Made by a program: the position numbers and the translations under genes. The notes below the pieces were generated by a model. It was not told where the DNA came from. It did not search any database and saw only the letters and a program-made list of their open reading frames with translations. Shown piece by piece: positions 61,584 to 64,000 of a stretch of 64,000 nucleotides of DNA. Within the stretch, counting starts at the first letter, position 1. The number at the start of each line of letters is the position of its first letter. Source of the DNA: Poriferisodalis sp965262965 (GTDB lineage: Bacteria; Actinomycetota; Acidimicrobiia; Acidimicrobiales; Poriferisodalaceae); the NCBI RefSeq assembly GCF_965262965.1, contig NZ_OZ253573.1, positions 248,001-312,000 on the forward strand. Reading direction: 5' to 3'.

Positions 61584-63465
61584 GGAGGCCTACCTCAAAT
61601 CGGCGGGGACTCGTTGGCACCCGTCGTCGGGGGCTCCGCCCGGTTTGGGTGTCGCGGACCGCGTGCGGCCCGGCGTCGCGCCGCCGCAGGACACGATGCC
61701 CGATCGCCGCCGGCACCCGTCCGGGGGCGGACCCACGCGAGCCGCGGATCGTCCTCCTCCCGCACCCAGACGTCGCAATGTGCGCGCAGGACCGCCGCAA
61801 CGGAGGGCGCTGCTGCTGATCATTGCCACGGTGATGGCATTTTCAGTGCTCGCCGCCCGGTTGGTCCAAGTACAAGTGCTGGACCGCGAGACATACGCGA
61901 CGCTGGGGCAACGGCAGGGAACGGCCCAATGGGAGATCGAATCCGTCCGCGGCGCAATCTTGGATCGGAACTTCAACCTGCTGGCGGTCTCGGACACCCT
62001 TCCCACGATTTGGGCCGATCCCCGACTGGTCACTCATCCGGTCCAGACTGCGACAGCCTTGGCAGAAGTGCTGGATGTCGACGTTGCCGAGGTGGCCGAG
62101 CGCCTGGCGAGCGATCGCCATTTCGTCTACGTGGCACGTCAGGTGGATCCCGCAGACGGTCTCCGAGTCCAAGCGCTCGGAATTCCGGGAATCGAGGTGC
62201 GCGGCGAATCGTCCCGGCTCCGACCGAATGGCGACGAGTTCGCCCGCGGCCTTCTGGGAGCAGTCGACATCGACGAGAATCCGCTGGGCGGCGCTGAGAA
62301 GCAATTCTCGGATGTGCTCGGCGGCACCGATGGGCGCGAAGTGGCACGCATCGCCAAAGGCGGAATGCCGTTGCCGAACGGGGTGCAATTCTTCGAGCCT
62401 GCCAACGATGGCGAAGATCTCGTTCTCACCTTGCATACCCAGACGCAATGGGTCGCCGAGCAAGCCATCATCGAAGCTGTCCGCGACACCGGTGCGCGAG
62501 GCGGCATGGTCGTGGTGATGGAGGTCGACTCGGGGGACGTGCTCGCACTCGCAGGGGTGTCTCGGGACACCGAATCGGGCGAGGTGGTCCCGGTCGCATA
62601 CAACCCCGCCTATACCGACGCGTTCGAACCGGGCTCGGTGGCCAAGACGTTCACGGTCGCCGCTGTGCTGGACGCCGGTCTGACGACGCGCACCGAGGTT
62701 CACTCAACGCCGGCGAGCTACACGTTCGCCGACAGAGAATTCGTCGAGCCCTACTCAAGGTTTGACCGCCAGATGACGACCGGGGAGATCCTGACCCATT
62801 CGTCGAACATCGGCACCATCCGGCTGGCGGAGCGGATCGGCGCCGGGGACTTGCAACGCGCCCTGCGGCAGTTCGGCTTCGGGCGGCTCACTGGTGCCGA
62901 TGACATCGCTGCGCTGCCGGGGGAGAGCCGAGGGATCTTGCGCCCAGCGATCGGGTGGCGAGGCACCGACCTCGCGACGATTGCGTTCGGCCAGGGCATC
63001 GCAGTGACCGCGGTGCAGCTGGCGGCGGCCTACAACACGATTGCAAACGACGGCGTCTACGTCGCGCCTCGCCTGGTGCTCGGAAGTGTCGGCTCGGACG
63101 GAATCCTGCGTGCCGCAGACCCCGCATCAACCCGACGGGTGCTCAAGCCCGAAACTGCCGTTCTGATGCAGTCGATGCTGGCCGAGGTCGTCGCCGAAGG
63201 CACCGGCAAGCGAGCCGCGATTGCGGGCTACAGGGTCGCCGGAAAGACCGGAACCGCACAGAAACCCGGCCCCGAAGGCGGATACAGCGACACGGCCTAC
63301 ACCAGCTCGTTCGCTGGATTCCTGCCGGCTGATGGGCCAGAACTGACAGTCGTCATCGTCCTTGATGAACCTGCCGAATATCGCGCTGGCATTGTGGCCG
63401 CACCGGTATTCGCTGAAATCGCCGAGTACGCCTTACGAGTCCTGCAGGTGGCGCCCGATGCATGA
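61567..63465 (+). CDS. ftsI: FtsI/PBP3, septal peptidoglycan transpeptidase
   Basis: A 632-residue class B penicillin-binding protein. It has a proline-rich cytoplasmic N-terminus of about 75 residues, a membrane helix near residues 80-100, and a dimerisation domain (VRGAILDRNFNLLAVS). The transpeptidase domain holds SVAK (Ser357), SSN in THSSNIGTIRLAE and KTGTAQ. The length is normal apart from the long N-terminus. The stop overlaps the murE start. Confidence 0.95.
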   Translation: MTDVLEEAYLKSAGTRWHPSSGAPPGLGVADRVRPGVAPPQDTMPDRRRHPSGGGPTRAADRPPPAPRRRNVRAGPPQRRALLLIIATVMAFSVLAARLVQVQVLDRETYATLGQRQGTAQWEIESVRGAILDRNFNLLAVSDTLPTIWADPRLVTHPVQTATALAEVLDVDVAEVAERLASDRHFVYVARQVDPADGLRVQALGIPGIEVRGESSRLRPNGDEFARGLLGAVDIDENPLGGAEKQFSDVLGGTDGREVARIAKGGMPLPNGVQFFEPANDGEDLVLTLHTQTQWVAEQAIIEAVRDTGARGGMVVVMEVDSGDVLALAGVSRDTESGEVVPVAYNPAYTDAFEPGSVAKTFTVAAVLDAGLTTRTEVHSTPASYTFADREFVEPYSRFDRQMTTGEILTHSSNIGTIRLAERIGAGDLQRALRQFGFGRLTGADDIAALPGESRGILRPAIGWRGTDLATIAFGQGIAVTAVQLAAAYNTIANDGVYVAPRLVLGSVGSDGILRAADPASTRRVLKPETAVLMQSMLAEVVAEGTGKRAAIAGYRVAGKTGTAQKPGPEGGYSDTAYTSSFAGFLPADGPELTVVIVLDEPAEYRAGIVAAPVFAEIAEYALRVLQVAPDA

Positions 63466-64000
63466 GACGTCGCTCGGCAAACTGGCCGCCGCTGTCGGGG
63501 GCGAGATGGTTGAGCCATCCGCTGCGGGGGTTCAGGTCACCGAGATCACCCATGACAGCCGGCAAGCAGTGGAAGGCTCGTTGTTCTGCTGCGTCGCCGG
63601 CGCTCAACACGACGGGCACACCTTTGCGGCAGCAGCGATCGAGGCCGGTGCTGCTGCGCTGCTTGTCGAACGCAGACTCGATCTCGAAGTGGCCCAGATC
63701 GTGGTCCCAAGCGTGCGAGCGTCGATGGGGCCGGCTGCAGCGACGATCTTCGATCATCCTTGGCGGCGCTGTCGTGTGGTCGGGGTGACCGGGACCGCCG
63801 GGAAGACCTCCGTGACACACGCCCTAGCGGCGATTGGGAACGCCTGCGGATCGGTATGCGAAGTGGTCGGGACGCTTGATGGCCCTCGGACCACGCCCGA
63901 AGCCCCGGACCTCTACCGCCGGCTCGACGCTGCTGCGCGCAACGGCGTCGATCTCGCCATCGTGGAGGTGTCGTCGCATGCCCTTGAGCTCGGCAGGGTC
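63458..64000 (+). CDS. murE: MurE ligase, N-terminal part (cut by window end)
   Basis: The first 181 codons of UDP-MurNAc-dipeptide ligase MurE. The N-terminal uridine-binding domain contains ITHDSRQAVEGSLFCCVAG. The ATP loop is VVGVTGTAGKTSVTHALA (residues 107-124), with a later VEVSSHALELGRV. ATG 63458 overlaps the ftsI stop by eight bases. The frame stays open to the last base. The amino acid added (meso-DAP or other) depends on the missing C-terminus. Confidence 0.93.
   Translation, partial: MHETSLGKLAAAVGGEMVEPSAAGVQVTEITHDSRQAVEGSLFCCVAGAQHDGHTFAAAAIEAGAAALLVERRLDLEVAQIVVPSVRASMGPAAATIFDHPWRRCRVVGVTGTAGKTSVTHALAAIGNACGSVCEVVGTLDGPRTTPEAPDLYRRLDAAARNGVDLAIVEVSSHALELGRV

Overview
This is one contiguous stretch of a high-GC (roughly two-thirds G+C) actinobacterial chromosome. 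Three gene sets point to Actinobacteria: the dcw cell-wall/division cluster at the right end (mraZ-rsmH-ftsL-ftsI-murE), an mtrA-mtrB-lpqB-like signalling operon, and a PimB-like mannosyltransferase next to a SRPBCC gene and a DUF3040 gene. Many CoA-dependent and flavin-dependent catabolic genes, plus a surface protein with cadherin and fibronectin repeats, resemble host-associated or aquatic Acidimicrobiia. That lineage is an inference from gene content only; there is no rRNA or tRNA in the window.

Layout. 0-10.4 kb: the ftsE end and ftsX, then lipid/xenobiotic catabolism genes (enoyl-CoA hydratase, two-domain-truncated luciferase-like oxidoreductase, CoA-transferase III, acyl-CoA dehydrogenase, hydrolase, VOC and EthD proteins), a metallopeptidase and ThpR. 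10.4-11.4 kb: a lipoprotein thioredoxin whose first redox cysteine codon is an in-frame TGA followed by a SECIS-like hairpin, a strong selenoprotein candidate. 11.5-24 kb: an accessory island of toxin-antitoxin genes and their debris (Phd, PIN, MazE/MazF, RES, Fic), two degenerate ISL3-type elements in the same orientation, gene fragments, a 33-nt poly-C tract, and a 1,659-residue adhesin with four exactly 612-bp tandem repeats.

24-34.5 kb: transport and small membrane proteins, then a tightly overlapped catabolic operon (acyl-CoA ligase, hydrolase, F420/FMN-type oxidoreductase, SDR). The operon runs into a ruined molybdenum hydroxylase gene that ends in an IS630-type insertion. 34.5-47.5 kb: trpD, a Ser/Thr kinase, queG, pimB, a SRPBCC protein, a frameshifted aminotransferase, glpK, and a TrkA-TrkH-TrkH potassium-uptake operon. 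The two trkH genes are joined by a 71-bp repeat that encodes two coupled 23-codon mini-ORFs.

47.4-64 kb: the LpqB/MtrB/MtrA-like operon, a NUDIX hydrolase, dinB, DUF3040, and a MoxR-DUF58-transglutaminase operon. Divergent from that operon are a small conserved gene, an HNH endonuclease, a lipoate-ligase-like gene and the dcw cluster with its MraZ operator.

Two themes recur. Many accessory genes carry internal deletions or frameshifts. Core genes are intact and tightly coupled by ATGA, GTGA or TGATG overlaps. Some single-base frameshifts fall in G-runs and could be sequencing errors.
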